Notes: a model not told the origin generated them from the sequence alone. A stretch of DNA of 64,000 nt from Lachnospiraceae bacterium KH1T2 (GCA_900114405.1 FOSY01000008.1:1-64000); one strand, 5' to 3'; positions 16,927 to 26,159 are shown, counted from the stretch's first letter. Program-made: numbers and translations.

Positions 16927-17580
16927 CTATAGTTTAATCTGATTTTTTATCTTTATATAAAGCCCTTCTTTGATACCCGCAACATTCATAATGTCCTCCG
17001 GCGAAGTAAATGCTCCATGCTCATTGCGATAGGCAATGATCGCTTCAGCTCTGGTCGCCCCAATCCCTGAAAGAGATGTGAGTTCCTTTGCATCAGCAGT
17101 ATTTATATTCACTTTGCCATCCTGAACTTCCGAAATATTTGTGCTGCTGGCGGACTGATCCTTTGATGTTACGCCATTCTTGACCTGCTCTTTGGTCGGA
17201 ACAGTTATCTGCATCCCATCTTCAACACATTCAGCCTGATTAACCACTGTATCGTCAGCATCTTCTCTAAGTCCGCCAGCCTTTGCTATAACTTCAAAGA
17301 CATGACTGCCGCTTCTCACAGTATACACGCCCGGACTATTTACAGCCCCGCAGATATACACATAAATGTCTCTAGCCGGCTCAGAAATCTGCTCCTCACT
17401 TACAGTTTCCGGCAATGCTTCTGTCGCTTCCGCTTCACTCTCCGAAGCAAGAATCATTTCCTCAGCATTGCTTCCGTCTGCGCAACCGCACATAAAAAAA
17501 GCGGTGAACAGCACGCTTAAGATTAACGCCGCATGCGCCTTCACCGCATCTTTTAAATGTTGCTGTTTTAGTTTATTCAT
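16927..17580 (-). CDS. comEA: ComEA-type DNA-binding competence protein
   Basis: A 217-residue exported protein: hydrophobic N-terminus ending in a lipobox-like FMCGC (Cys33), an acidic linker, an SLBB domain (about 70-125, IYVYICGAVNSPGVYTVRSG) and a C-terminal helix-hairpin-helix DNA-binding pair (about 152-215, VNINTADAKELTSLSGIG). ComEA binds incoming double-stranded DNA outside the membrane and passes it to ComEC. It is the first gene of the operon that also contains comEC. Classical comEA has a transmembrane anchor; here a lipid anchor is possible. Confidence 0.93.
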   Translation of the reverse strand: MNKLKQQHLKDAVKAHAALILSVLFTAFFMCGCADGSNAEEMILASESEAEATEALPETVSEEQISEPARDIYVYICGAVNSPGVYTVRSGSHVFEVIAKAGGLREDADDTVVNQAECVEDGMQITVPTKEQVKNGVTSKDQSASSTNISEVQDGKVNINTADAKELTSLSGIGATRAEAIIAYRNEHGAFTSPEDIMNVAGIKEGLYIKIKNQIKL

Positions 17581-17584
17581 AACG

Positions 17585-17603
17585 CTCCTGACTCTCCGTC
17601 AGG
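17585..17603 (-). promoter_or_regulatory. hairpin overlapping the comEA ribosome-binding site
   Basis: On the minus strand CCTGAC/GTCAGG form a 6-bp stem with loop GGAGA directly before the comEA ATG. The SD AGGAG overlaps the 3' arm. This could limit comEA translation; it is a structural observation only. Confidence 0.4.
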
Positions 17604-17718
17604 CGCTCCCGATTACGAGCTTAATTTTACTCTCGATAAAAAAAGAATGCAACATAAATTTAAGAAATTTAACAAAGTTGTAAAGTTTTGATTACTATAA
17701 AGTATGCACAGCAGACGA

Positions 17719-18906
17719 TTAAATCAGCGAATCAAGAATTTCTGCCATCTCGTCTATATGTTCCTTTTCTATGACAAGCGGCGGAACCAATCTTAATATA
17801 TTCGCACCGGCACTTATCACTATAAGTCCTTTTTCCTGAGCCTTTTTGATAATATCTCCCACAGGTCTGTCAAGTTCTACAGCTCTCATAAAACCTGCGC
17901 CTCTTGTCTCTTTTATGCACTCATGCTTTGAAGCAAGCTCTTCAAGCTTCTTCTCAAAATATGGAGTAAGGTCCTTTACATGCTGCACGATATTTCTTTC
18001 ACGAAACTGCCTGAGCACTTCCACGATCGCGGCACCGGCAAGAGGATTTCCGCCATAAGTTGAACCATGATCTCCGGGAACAAGTGATTTCTCAGCCACT
18101 CTCTCTGTCATCGCAAATGCCCCCACCGGCACTCCGCAGCCAAGTGCTTTTGCTGCTGTCATGATATCCGGCTTTATACCATATTTTTCATATGCAAACA
18201 TAAAGCCTGTACGTCCCATTCCGCACTGTATTTCATCCAATATCAGAAGGATATCCTTTTCATCACACAGTTTACGCACCTTTTCGAGAAATTCTTTTTC
18301 TGCCGGATAAATACCGCCCTCGCCCTGAACTGTTTCCATGATTATTCCGCAAGTTTTTTCATTCACGAGAGCTTTGACTGATTCAAAATCATTGTATTCA
18401 GCAAATTTAATATGTCCTATACCTTTTCCAAAGGCTTCCCTATAATGAGAATTTCCTGTAACAGAAAGTGCCCCCATCGAACGGCCATGGAAAGAGTGTT
18501 CCATAGCTATTATCTCATAGTCATCCGCTGGCGCTTTAGTATAGGCATATTTCAAAGCCGATTTGAGCGCACCTTCAATGGCTTCTGTTCCGCTGTTTGT
18601 GAAAAACACCCTATCCATCCCGGCGATGCTGTTTAATTCCTTTGCTGCCTCTATCGCCGGGATATTATAGTAAAGGTTGGAAGTGTGGATCAGCTTATCT
18701 ATCTGAGCTTTCAGCGCATCATTATATTCTTTATTATTATAACCAAGCGCAAATACAGCGATTCCCGCTGCAAAGTCAAGATATTTCTTCCCCTCTGCAT
18801 CATAAAGGTAAACTCCGTCACCCTTTTCAAAAACTATAGGACTTCTATTATATGTATGAAGCAGGTTCTTCTCTCCGCAAGCTATATACTCCTGTGAAAT
18901 ACTCAA
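17719..18906 (-). CDS. argD: acetylornithine aminotransferase
   Basis: A 395-residue class III PLP aminotransferase converting N-acetylglutamate semialdehyde to N-acetylornithine. Motifs include [48 protein letters not shown] and the PLP-lysine region [11 protein letters not shown]. It is the last gene of the GNAT-argJ-argB-argD operon, its start overlapping argB (ATGA). The context separates it from the similar GABA and ornithine aminotransferases. Confidence 0.95.
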   Translation of the reverse strand: MSISQEYIACGEKNLLHTYNRSPIVFEKGDGVYLYDAEGKKYLDFAAGIAVFALGYNNKEYNDALKAQIDKLIHTSNLYYNIPAIEAAKELNSIAGMDRVFFTNSGTEAIEGALKSALKYAYTKAPADDYEIIAMEHSFHGRSMGALSVTGNSHYREAFGKGIGHIKFAEYNDFESVKALVNEKTCGIIMETVQGEGGIYPAEKEFLEKVRKLCDEKDILLILDEIQCGMGRTGFMFAYEKYGIKPDIMTAAKALGCGVPVGAFAMTERVAEKSLVPGDHGSTYGGNPLAGAAIVEVLRQFRERNIVQHVKDLTPYFEKKLEELASKHECIKETRGAGFMRAVELDRPVGDIIKKAQEKGLIVISAGANILRLVPPLVIEKEHIDEMAEILDSLI

Positions 18907-19805
18907 AATGTGTCATCCTCCTTTACTATAGCTGTGCCTATTCCACTCTGAGTAAATATCTCAAGAAGGAGGCAGTGCAGTATACGTCCGTCAAGTATAT
19001 GTACTCTGTTAACTCCGCCCTTTATAGCATCTATGCAATTTCCAAGCTTTGGTATCATACCTCCGCCGATATATCCCTCATCCAAGAGCCCCTGAGCTTC
19101 CTCAGCCGTAAGTCTTGAAATAAATGAGGACTTGTCATTGATATCCTTATAAAGTCCTTCTATATCTGTAAGAAATGCAAGCTTTTCCGCATTCAGCGCC
19201 TTTGCGATAGCACATGCAGCATCATCTGCGTTGATATTATATGTATCGAAATTGTCATCCATTCCTATCGGCGCAACTACCGGCAGAAAATCTTTTTCAA
19301 GCAGATCTTCGAGCACTGTAGGATCAACATCTGTTATCTCTCCCACAAATCCTATGTCCTCTCCGCCGGAATAACGCTTCTTTACTTTCAGAAGACCGCC
19401 ATCCTTTCCGGAGATACCTATAGCACGCATTCCAAGCTTTTCCACAAGCTGAACCAGTCCTTTATTGACCTTATTAAGTACCATTTCGGCAACTTCCATA
19501 GTTGCCTCATCAGTGACCCTCAGCCCATTGATAAATGTGGCCTCCATTCCGACTTTACCTACCCAACGGCTAATTTCCTTACCGCCGCCATGTACGATCA
19601 CCGGCTTAAAACCAACAAGTTTTAAGAGAGCTACATCCTTTATGACATTTTCGCGAAGTGTATCTGATGTCATTGCAGAACCGCCGTATTTTACCACGAT
19701 TATCTTACGATTAAACTGCTGGATATATGGAAGTGCCTCTATCAGCACCCCTGCCTTTTTCTGAATTTCTTCCATCTGATTTTTTTCGATTCCATGACCT
19801 TCCAT
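18903..19805 (-). CDS. argB: acetylglutamate kinase
   Basis: Phosphorylates N-acetylglutamate in arginine synthesis. The ATG at 19805 has GAGAGGGG upstream, giving about 300 residues; an earlier in-frame TTG lacks support. Amino-acid kinase family motifs are clear: [36 protein letters not shown] and [14 protein letters not shown]. The N-terminal extension of about 25 helical residues is typical of arginine-sensitive, hexameric enzymes, so feedback inhibition by arginine is likely (inference). Confidence 0.95.
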   Translation of the reverse strand: MEGHGIEKNQMEEIQKKAGVLIEALPYIQQFNRKIIVVKYGGSAMTSDTLRENVIKDVALLKLVGFKPVIVHGGGKEISRWVGKVGMEATFINGLRVTDEATMEVAEMVLNKVNKGLVQLVEKLGMRAIGISGKDGGLLKVKKRYSGGEDIGFVGEITDVDPTVLEDLLEKDFLPVVAPIGMDDNFDTYNINADDAACAIAKALNAEKLAFLTDIEGLYKDINDKSSFISRLTAEEAQGLLDEGYIGGGMIPKLGNCIDAIKGGVNRVHILDGRILHCLLLEIFTQSGIGTAIVKEDDTF

Positions 19806-19822
19806 AATAATTCCCCTCTCTA

Positions 19823-21046
19823 TCAACTTCTGTAGTCCGCATTGATCTTCACATAATCATACGTAAGATCGCATCCCCACGCAGTAGCTTCCTGATCTCC
19901 CATTTTCATATCTGCAGTCACATGCACACACTTCTCAGAAAGAACCTTTGTAGCTTCCTCTTCACTGTATTCAGCCGCATTTCCATTCTTAAAGATCAAT
20001 ATCTTCCCCGCTTCGCTCTCAATCCAAAGTTCCATCTTGTCAGGCTCAAACTGAACTCCCGAATACCCCAGAGCACAAAGGATACGCCCCCAATTTGCAT
20101 CATGCCCGAATATCGCAGCCTTTGTAAGAGATGAAGTAATGACTGATTTAGCAAGAATTCTTGCATGCTCCTTACTATCAGCATTGATGACCTGTACCTC
20201 AAACAATGCTGTTGCACCTTCTCCATCGCCAGCCATTTCCTTTGCAAGAGTGGTATTTACATAGTTTAGAGCTTTCTTAAACTTATAGTAGTCCTCATTC
20301 TTCTCCTTTATCTCTTCGTTTCCGGCTTCTCCATTAGCCATGAGAAGAAGTGTATCATTAGTCGAAGTATCTCCATCAACCGATATCATATTGAAGGTGT
20401 CATTTACATCATCACTGAGCGCTTGCTGTAAAAGCTCCTGTGAAATATTCACATCTGTCGAAATATATGCAAGCATTGTACACATATTTGGATGAATCAT
20501 TCCAGAGCCCTTAGCCATTCCTCCTACAGTCACAATTTTACCGCCGATCTCAAGCTGTACCGCTATCTGCTTTGAGTGCGTGTCTGTTGTCATGATTGCC
20601 TGTGCAGCCTCATTTCCGGCTTCTGCCGTATCCTTAAGCTTTGGTACAAGCAGCTTTATCCCTTCTTTGAGCTTATCCATCTTAAGCTGCATGCCGATAA
20701 CTCCGGTCGAGCCAACCAGCACATCATCTGCTTTGATCCCAAGAAGCTCTGCCGCAGCCTGTGCTGTCTCTTCACAATAGTCCATGCCCTGCTTGCCTGT
20801 ACACGCATTAGCAATCCCCGAATTTACTACAACAGCCTGTGCCGTTCCCTTATTCTTAACAATATCTCTGTCCCAGATGACCGGCGCCGCCTTCACAACA
20901 TTTGTCGTAAATGTTCCTGCAACATTACAGATTTTTTCAGAAAAGATCATAGCCATGTCTTTTCTTCCAACATATTTAATACCTGCTTCCGCTCCCGCTG
21001 CCTTAAATCCTTTAGCCGCTGTGATTCCACCTTCAATTACATTCAT
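19823..21046 (-). CDS. argJ: glutamate N-acetyltransferase / ornithine acetyltransferase
   Basis: A 407-residue enzyme that recycles the acetyl group from N-acetylornithine to glutamate and in bifunctional forms also uses acetyl-CoA. The self-cleavage site is visible in [11 protein letters not shown], where the Thr becomes the nucleophile of the beta chain; the preceding residue is Cys where Ala is usual. Other family signatures are [12 protein letters not shown] and [17 protein letters not shown]. It lies 17 nt before argB and 11 nt after the GNAT gene. Whether it is mono- or bifunctional cannot be decided from sequence. Confidence 0.95.
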   Translation of the reverse strand: MNVIEGGITAAKGFKAAGAEAGIKYVGRKDMAMIFSEKICNVAGTFTTNVVKAAPVIWDRDIVKNKGTAQAVVVNSGIANACTGKQGMDYCEETAQAAAELLGIKADDVLVGSTGVIGMQLKMDKLKEGIKLLVPKLKDTAEAGNEAAQAIMTTDTHSKQIAVQLEIGGKIVTVGGMAKGSGMIHPNMCTMLAYISTDVNISQELLQQALSDDVNDTFNMISVDGDTSTNDTLLLMANGEAGNEEIKEKNEDYYKFKKALNYVNTTLAKEMAGDGEGATALFEVQVINADSKEHARILAKSVITSSLTKAAIFGHDANWGRILCALGYSGVQFEPDKMELWIESEAGKILIFKNGNAAEYSEEEATKVLSEKCVHVTADMKMGDQEATAWGCDLTYDYVKINADYRS

Positions 21047-21057
21047 GCTCGTTCTCC

Positions 21058-21597
21058 TTATTTAGCCCAACTCTCTACAGACGTGAATCTTTCTATATTT
21101 TCTTCATTAAGAGTAAAGTCGTAGTAGTTCAGATCTTCACGCTCAGTCCAGCCAATCCCCTTCCAAAAGGCATTTCCGACATCATTTTTTGTAAATGCTA
21201 TAAGAGCCACTTTATTGATCTTCTCTTTTTTTAATGCCTGCATAGCCATTGTGACCATTGCCTTTCCTATGCCATGCTTACGAAATTTCTCAGATACACA
21301 CACATGATAAAAAGTTGCCCTTCTTCCATCATGTCCGCAGAGAATTGCTCCCACTATCTTCCCATTAAGTTCTGCAACTATCGACGTTGCCGGATTTCTG
21401 GCAATAAACTTTTGGACTCCCTCATAACTATCATCAATGGAACGGATCGAAAAACCTTTGATAGTCATCCACAGATCATGCACTCCCTCATAATCATTGA
21501 TGGTCATCGTTCTTATATTAAATTTGTTTTTTTCAACACAAAGCGATGTTTGCAAGTTTCTCTCTCTCCACCTCAAGCTTTTTGATTTGTCCCACAT
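21058..21597 (-). CDS. GNAT-family N-acetyltransferase at the head of the arg operon
   Basis: A 179-residue GNAT protein with the acetyl-CoA loop FRKHGIGKAM (motif A, R/Q-x-x-G-x-G/A), preceded by VCVSEKFR and followed by the FWKGIGW segment of motif B. The ATG at 21597 has a perfect GGAGGTG nine bases upstream. It precedes argJ by 11 nt and shares the upstream ARG-box region. Possible roles are N-acetylglutamate synthase-like priming of the pathway or an unrelated amino-acid acetyltransferase. Confidence 0.85.
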   Translation of the reverse strand: MWDKSKSLRWRERNLQTSLCVEKNKFNIRTMTINDYEGVHDLWMTIKGFSIRSIDDSYEGVQKFIARNPATSIVAELNGKIVGAILCGHDGRRATFYHVCVSEKFRKHGIGKAMVTMAMQALKKEKINKVALIAFTKNDVGNAFWKGIGWTEREDLNYYDFTLNEENIERFTSVESWAK

Positions 21598-21688
21598 TTC
21601 AATTGCACCTCCGGAAACTGTACGACTTTACTGTAAACCGCTAAAGTTTTTAAATCAACTTTTTTATTAAAAATAGTCAATTTCTTAT

Positions 21689-21799
21689 TGCATAAATATA
21701 CATCTAACTCTGCATAAATGCAACCATTATTCACAGAAACATTTATAAAATTAATTTTTTGTATTTCTAAAATGTATAAATTTGCACTTGCATAATTTA
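21689..21799. promoter_or_regulatory. cluster of ARG-box-like ArgR operators
   Basis: Four related sites lie in the intergenic region between divergent GNAT-argJBD and argG: TGCATAAATATACA (21689-21702), TGCATAAATGCA (21711-21722), TGTATAAATTTGCA (21773-21786) and a half-site TGCATAATTTA (21789-21799). They resemble the AT-rich palindromic boxes bound by ArgR/AhrC. The last overlaps the argG -35. ArgR is encoded at 36798-37244. Binding is inferred. Confidence 0.75.
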
Positions 21800-21816
21800 A
21801 AGCGCTGCTGTATTAT
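21788..21816 (+). promoter_or_regulatory. argG promoter
   Basis: TTGCAT (21788-21793), 17-nt spacer, TATTAT (21811-21816). The -35 lies within an ARG-box-like half-site, as expected for repression by ArgR. Confidence 0.65.
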
Positions 21817-21865
21817 TGTCTCATCACAAGCGCTAATTGTATGCGCAGTAAGGAGAAAATACACT

Positions 21866-23098
21866 ATGGCAGATAAAGAAAAGGTTATACTTGCTTACTC
21901 AGGTGGACTTGATACTACAGCAATCATTCCATGGCTTAAAGAAAACTACAATTATGATGTAGTTTGTGTTTGTGTAGACTGTGGTCAGGAGGAAGAGCTT
22001 GACGGACTGGAAGAAAGAGCAAAGTCATGTGGTGCTTCCAAGCTCTATATCGAAGATGTTACAGACGAATTTGCTGATGATTACATCGTACCTTGTGTTC
22101 AGGCACATGCTGTATATGAAAATCAGTATCTTCTCGGCACTTCAATGGCAAGACCTCTTATCGCTAAAAAGCTCGTAGAGATCGCCCGTAAGGAAAACGC
22201 CGTAGCTATCTGCCACGGTGCAACCGGTAAAGGAAATGACCAGATCCGTTTCGAGCTCGGAATCAAGGCACTTGCCCCTGATCTCAAGATCATTGCAGCA
22301 TGGCGTGATCCTAAGTGGACAATGGACTCTCGTGAATCTGAAATTGAATACTGTAAAGCTCATGGAATCAATCTTCCATTCTCTGCAGATTCTTCATACA
22401 GCCGTGACAGAAATCTCTGGCATATCAGCCATGAAGGTCTTGAACTCGAAGATCCTGCTGAAGAGCCTAATTATAAACATCTTCTTGTCCTCGGAGTTAG
22501 TCCTGAAAATGCCCCAGACGAGGGAGAATATGTTACAATAGACTTTGAGAAGGGTGTTCCAACAGCTGTTAATGGTGAAAAGATGAAAGTTTCAGACATC
22601 ATCCGTACACTCAATAAGCTTGGCGGAAAGCATGGTGTCGGTATAATCGATATCGTAGAAAACCGAGTAGTCGGCATGAAGAGCCGCGGTATTTATGAAA
22701 CTCCGGGCGGTACAATTCTCTATGCAGCTCACGAGCAGCTTGAAGAGCTTATTCTTGACCGCGAATGCATGCGTGAGAAAAAACGCATCAGTGATGAGCT
22801 CGCACAGCTTGTATATGAAGGAAAGTGGTTCACACCGCTTCGTGAAGCTCTCTGCGCATTCGTATCAACAACTCAGCAATACGTTACCGGTCAGGTAAAA
22901 TTCAAACTTTATAAAGGAAATATCATTAAAGCAGGCGAGACATCACCTTACTCACTTTATTCAGAAAGCCTTGCTTCATTTACAACAGGTGATCTTTACG
23001 ATCACCATGATGCACAGGGATTTATCACACTTTTTGGTCTTTCAACAAAAGTACGTGCGATGAAGATGCAGGCCGCTGAATCTAATAAGAATAACTAA
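21866..23098 (+). CDS. argG: argininosuccinate synthase
   Basis: A 410-residue enzyme joining citrulline and aspartate with ATP cleavage to AMP. The ATG at 21866 (MADKEKVILAYSGGLDT) is preceded by AAGGAG; an upstream in-frame Met would fall in the promoter. Family motifs: the P-loop AYSGGLDT, HGATGKGNDQIRFE, KSRGIYETPGG. argH and argF are not in the window. It is followed 23 nt later by a LytTR response regulator on the same strand. Confidence 0.97.
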   Translation: MADKEKVILAYSGGLDTTAIIPWLKENYNYDVVCVCVDCGQEEELDGLEERAKSCGASKLYIEDVTDEFADDYIVPCVQAHAVYENQYLLGTSMARPLIAKKLVEIARKENAVAICHGATGKGNDQIRFELGIKALAPDLKIIAAWRDPKWTMDSRESEIEYCKAHGINLPFSADSSYSRDRNLWHISHEGLELEDPAEEPNYKHLLVLGVSPENAPDEGEYVTIDFEKGVPTAVNGEKMKVSDIIRTLNKLGGKHGVGIIDIVENRVVGMKSRGIYETPGGTILYAAHEQLEELILDRECMREKKRISDELAQLVYEGKWFTPLREALCAFVSTTQQYVTGQVKFKLYKGNIIKAGETSPYSLYSESLASFTTGDLYDHHDAQGFITLFGLSTKVRAMKMQAAESNKNN

Positions 23099-23121
23099 TC
23101 TAGACAAAGGAATTAAAACAA

Positions 23122-23877
23122 ATGGCCTTATATATCGCAATCATCGATGATGATCCGGCCAACCGCAAGCAGTACGAGCGTCTGTTAAAACGTGAAGCAG
23201 ACGCCCGCGCAGCCAGCGGAGAGGTTCTTTACATCGATACCTATGGTGATGAAAAAGCTGCACTTCCATATATAATGAAATACGATCTGCTTTTCATCGA
23301 CATAGTTAATACAACACATAGCGCAGCATCAATCGCAGAAACTTTCCTTGAGAAGGGAGTTACTGCGCCTATTGTGCTGTGCTTAAATGCTTCTGACAAT
23401 GAAGAAAACTACAGAAATGACAATAGATTTTTATATCACAAGAACCCGCTTTGGCAGCGGGATTTTTCTGATTATGCAGACATCGCGATCAAAGAAAAAG
23501 CCAAGCGGCCAATGCTGATCGAACTTAGAAACGAGACCGACACTATCTATATCCAGCCGAACGACATACTCTATGCTCAGCAAAACGGTGGCTACATGGA
23601 TATAACTTTCAAAAATTCAAAAAAATTCAAGCTCCTTGGCGATGCAGCAAGATTAAAAGATCTTCTGTACAACTGCGAGCCTGTATTTCTCGAAACATCA
23701 AAAGACACCGTACTGAACATGCGCTACGTGATTTCACATTCACACAACTCATTCAAAATGTCAGACGGTGCCATTATCAACTATTCATTTTTTAACAAAA
23801 GCTTCATTATGCGCGCATGGAAGCGCTATAATGAATATATTTTTTCTAAAAATTTTTCTAAAGATATCACATCGTAA
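23122..23877 (+). CDS. LytTR-family response regulator
   Basis: A 251-residue protein with an N-terminal receiver-like domain (Asp9-Asp11, candidate phospho-acceptor Asp60 in LLFIDIVN, Lys107) and a C-terminal LytTR DNA-binding domain (about 130-240, with IYIQPNDILYAQQNGGYMDI). The receiver is divergent, notably around the Thr/Ser position (LCLNAS), so phosphorylation is uncertain. No histidine kinase lies next to it. It follows argG closely and its 3' end overlaps the convergent degV gene by 11 bp. Targets are unknown. Confidence 0.85.
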   Translation: MALYIAIIDDDPANRKQYERLLKREADARAASGEVLYIDTYGDEKAALPYIMKYDLLFIDIVNTTHSAASIAETFLEKGVTAPIVLCLNASDNEENYRNDNRFLYHKNPLWQRDFSDYADIAIKEKAKRPMLIELRNETDTIYIQPNDILYAQQNGGYMDITFKNSKKFKLLGDAARLKDLLYNCEPVFLETSKDTVLNMRYVISHSHNSFKMSDGAIINYSFFNKSFIMRAWKRYNEYIFSKNFSKDITS

Positions 23878-24721
23878 CGATTATTCCGCCATCAGCTGCA
23901 TAAAGGGTTGTGACACCTCTTGCATCAATGATGAGCGTCTTCTTAAATTCTGCCTTTGCAACGTACATAGCAAGAACCTTTGCTGCACGTTCGGGGCAGT
24001 TTACATGTGTTATGCACAATGTTCTGTCTTTAGTATCCGGAACACTTGTCTTTTTAAGCTTTTCAAGAGAAAGATCTACCATCTTGGCTAAAGCCTTATT
24101 CATCCCTCTTGCTATACTCTCCTGCTCTATCGTTCCATGCAAGCCTATGCACACCGGCTTGATATTAAGCGCAGTAGCAGCCATTGCTTTCATAGCTGAA
24201 AGTCTGCCGGCTTTTCTAAGTGCCTCCATACTCTCAAGAACAAAATATGTAAGCTGCTGATCATGTGCAAAATCCTCAACTTCTTTTACAACTTCATCAA
24301 GCTCCTTGCCTGCTTCCACAAGTTCAGCGGCTTTAAGCATTATCTGAAGCTCTCCGCATGAAGCAGACTCTGAGTTAAAGACAAAAATTTTTTTCTCAGG
24401 ATGCTCTTCTTCATATAGATTTTTAGCAAGCAATGCGCTATTATAAGAACCTGAAAGTTCTGCTGAAAGTCCTGTTACAAACACAACATCAGCGTCACCA
24501 TCAAATGCATTCATATATGCTTCAGGCGACGGGCATGAGCTTTTAGGCGCTCTGGGATAATTTTTTACAGTTTGAAGAAATTCAGCCTGATGAAAAGTTT
24601 CATCATCTACAAACGTTCTCTCACCAACTTCGATAGTCAGTGCAACGTTGGCGCAATCATGTGTTTCTGTGAAATACTCAGGAAATTCACAACAGCTATC
24701 CGCAACATACTTATATTTCAT
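23867..24721 (-). CDS. second DegV/FakB family fatty-acid-binding protein
   Basis: A 284-residue DegV paralogue: N-terminal YVADSCCEFP in place of the usual TDS-S, SSCPSPEAY, the GLSAELSGSYNSA loop, and a C-terminal YAADGGIIVTM in place of HxGPG. These changes, including a C-terminus without the HIGPG motif, make it divergent from the protein at 2419-3294 and suggest a different ligand or loss of FakA coupling. It has its own promoter with overlapping palindromes. The 3' end overlaps the LytTR gene. Confidence 0.87.
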   Translation of the reverse strand: MKYKYVADSCCEFPEYFTETHDCANVALTIEVGERTFVDDETFHQAEFLQTVKNYPRAPKSSCPSPEAYMNAFDGDADVVFVTGLSAELSGSYNSALLAKNLYEEEHPEKKIFVFNSESASCGELQIMLKAAELVEAGKELDEVVKEVEDFAHDQQLTYFVLESMEALRKAGRLSAMKAMAATALNIKPVCIGLHGTIEQESIARGMNKALAKMVDLSLEKLKKTSVPDTKDRTLCITHVNCPERAAKVLAMYVAKAEFKKTLIIDARGVTTLYAADGGIIVTM

Positions 24722-24769
24722 AAGTGAGTGTACCTCATTTCCGCATGATGTAGTTTTGAATACTATATC

Positions 24770-24799
24770 AGTATATCATATACTATTTGAGAGTGTCAA
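24770..24799 (-). promoter_or_regulatory. promoter of the second degV with overlapping dyads
   Basis: On the minus strand TTGACA (24799-24794), 18-nt spacer, and TATACT (24775-24770) with TG at the extended position. Two overlapping inverted repeats, AGTATATcATATACT (24770-24784) and ATACT/AGTAT (24760-24774), cover the -10. Confidence 0.7.
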
Positions 24800-24913
24800 A
24801 AATCAATACTCGAATTAAAGACACTCAAAGAACAACATTATATTACAATTATAGAAATTTTTCTATATTTATTTTCAAGTATATTTTTTTAATTAGTTTT
24901 GGAGAATCAACAA

Positions 24914-25390
24914 GTGAAACTATATAAGATAAACGATATCAAGAAATTTATGAATATGCTTTTCGCAAGTACATTCTTTGACAAATATTACCTCCGTGAA
25001 GGCAATATCAGAACCTTTATTGATTATGATATTGATGGCACATACCACCCTGATTTTTATAAAAATGACGACTCTGCTGCTGCCTATGACCGCAAATATG
25101 CCTCGTGGGAGCAACTGCGTCCTTTATGTACTTCCCTGATAAAAGGGCATAACACCCCTCTTGCGATCAAATTTGTTTTCGGCATCGAGCCTGAAAAAAT
25201 TCCTGAAATAGAAAATGATGGCAGCACAGCTTCATTTCTGCTCACCATAAAATTTGATGAAAGCGGTATCACTGCGACATCTGCAGTTAATAAAAAGATT
25301 TTTACAATGGAGCATTCCACAGATGAAGCGTGGGATCAATACGTAGAAAGATTATTCATATCTGCAGGGCTCAATTTTATTAACGAATAA
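24914..25390 (+). CDS. conserved protein of unknown function (DUF5721-like)
   Basis: A 158-residue soluble protein. The likely start is GTG at 24914 with GGAG nine bases upstream, giving MKLYKINDIKKFMNMLFAS. The N-terminal pattern (IxDIKxFMxxLFxSxFFDxYYLxE followed by IDYDIDGTYH) recalls the DUF5721 family of Lachnospiraceae, named from memory. It is a predicted alpha/beta protein without signal peptide or membrane segment and has no recognised catalytic motif. It stands alone and converges on the S1-domain gene across a terminator. Confidence 0.7.
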   Translation: MKLYKINDIKKFMNMLFASTFFDKYYLREGNIRTFIDYDIDGTYHPDFYKNDDSAAAYDRKYASWEQLRPLCTSLIKGHNTPLAIKFVFGIEPEKIPEIENDGSTASFLLTIKFDESGITATSAVNKKIFTMEHSTDEAWDQYVERLFISAGLNFINE

Positions 25391-25391
25391 A

Positions 25392-25424
25392 AAATGCAGG
25401 ATTCATTAACTGAGTCCTGCATTT
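25392..25424. terminator. bidirectional terminator
   Basis: Stem AAATGCAGGAT/GTCCTGCATTT (one wobble) between convergent genes. On the minus strand it is followed by TTTTTTATT and ends the S1-domain transcript. Confidence 0.85.
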
Positions 25425-25433
25425 CATCGCTTA

Positions 25434-26159
25434 TCAAAGTTTAATATTCTTTAACAGATCACCAAGAGATGTAGTTACCGGAGCTGCCTCAGGAAGCTCT
25501 GCGATCTCCTCCTCTTCAGCTTCAGGATCAACAGCATTAAGTGCTTTCATGGAAACAGAGATCTTTCCATCTTTAACACCTGTAACCTTGACCTTAACTT
25601 CCTGACCTACCTTTAATACTTCGCCGGGAGTCTTAAGTCTCTTCTCTGAAATCTGTGAGATATGAAGAAGAGCACTTACTCCATCACCAAGATCAACAAA
25701 TGCACCATATGGCTGAAGTGACTCAACTTTTCCGTCACATACCATACCTGCCTGGATCTTTGCTATCTTATCCTCACGTTCTTTCTTCTGCTCATCTTTG
25801 AGAATTGCCTTTGCCGAAAGAACAAGCTTATTTTTGTGTGAATCACATGTTATTATGCGTACTGTGAGATTCTTTCCAAGCCACTCATCAAGATTCTCAA
25901 CATAATCAAGTGAGATCTGAGAAGCCGGTATAAAACCTCTTACATTTTCCACATAGGCAATAAGTCCGCCATTGACCATTCCGCCAATTTTTACATTTAT
26001 GCTTTCTTTGGAATCGTACAACTCTTTAAGACGAGCCCAAGCCATGTTATTCTCGACCTGTTCTTCATCTGCAACTTTACCGGACATTACATCACCTTCG
26101 GCAAGTTTTTCAAAGGAAGCTTCAAGCTCCTTCTTATAATCATCCATAGATTCTGCCAT
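25434..26159 (-). CDS. S1 RNA-binding domain protein, short form
   Basis: A 241-residue protein with two clear S1 domains: about 50-118 (VNGGLIAYVENVRGFIPASQIS) and 135-210 (YGAFVDLGDGVSALLHISQI). The first ~30 residues look like the beginning of a further S1 domain (KLAEGDVMSGKV) that is cut short. The C-terminus is acidic and ends SLGDLLKNIKL. It may be a short ribosomal protein S1-like factor aiding mRNA binding. It follows the DUF3810 gene by 49 nt and ends at a strong terminator. Confidence 0.9.
   Translation of the reverse strand: MAESMDDYKKELEASFEKLAEGDVMSGKVADEEQVENNMAWARLKELYDSKESINVKIGGMVNGGLIAYVENVRGFIPASQISLDYVENLDEWLGKNLTVRIITCDSHKNKLVLSAKAILKDEQKKEREDKIAKIQAGMVCDGKVESLQPYGAFVDLGDGVSALLHISQISEKRLKTPGEVLKVGQEVKVKVTGVKDGKISVSMKALNAVDPEAEEEEIAELPEAAPVTTSLGDLLKNIKL

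Noticed and set aside
23867..23877. Truncation of the LytTR or second degV gene at their overlap
   Set aside because: Both proteins end at normal family positions; the 11-bp overlap is a simple convergent arrangement.
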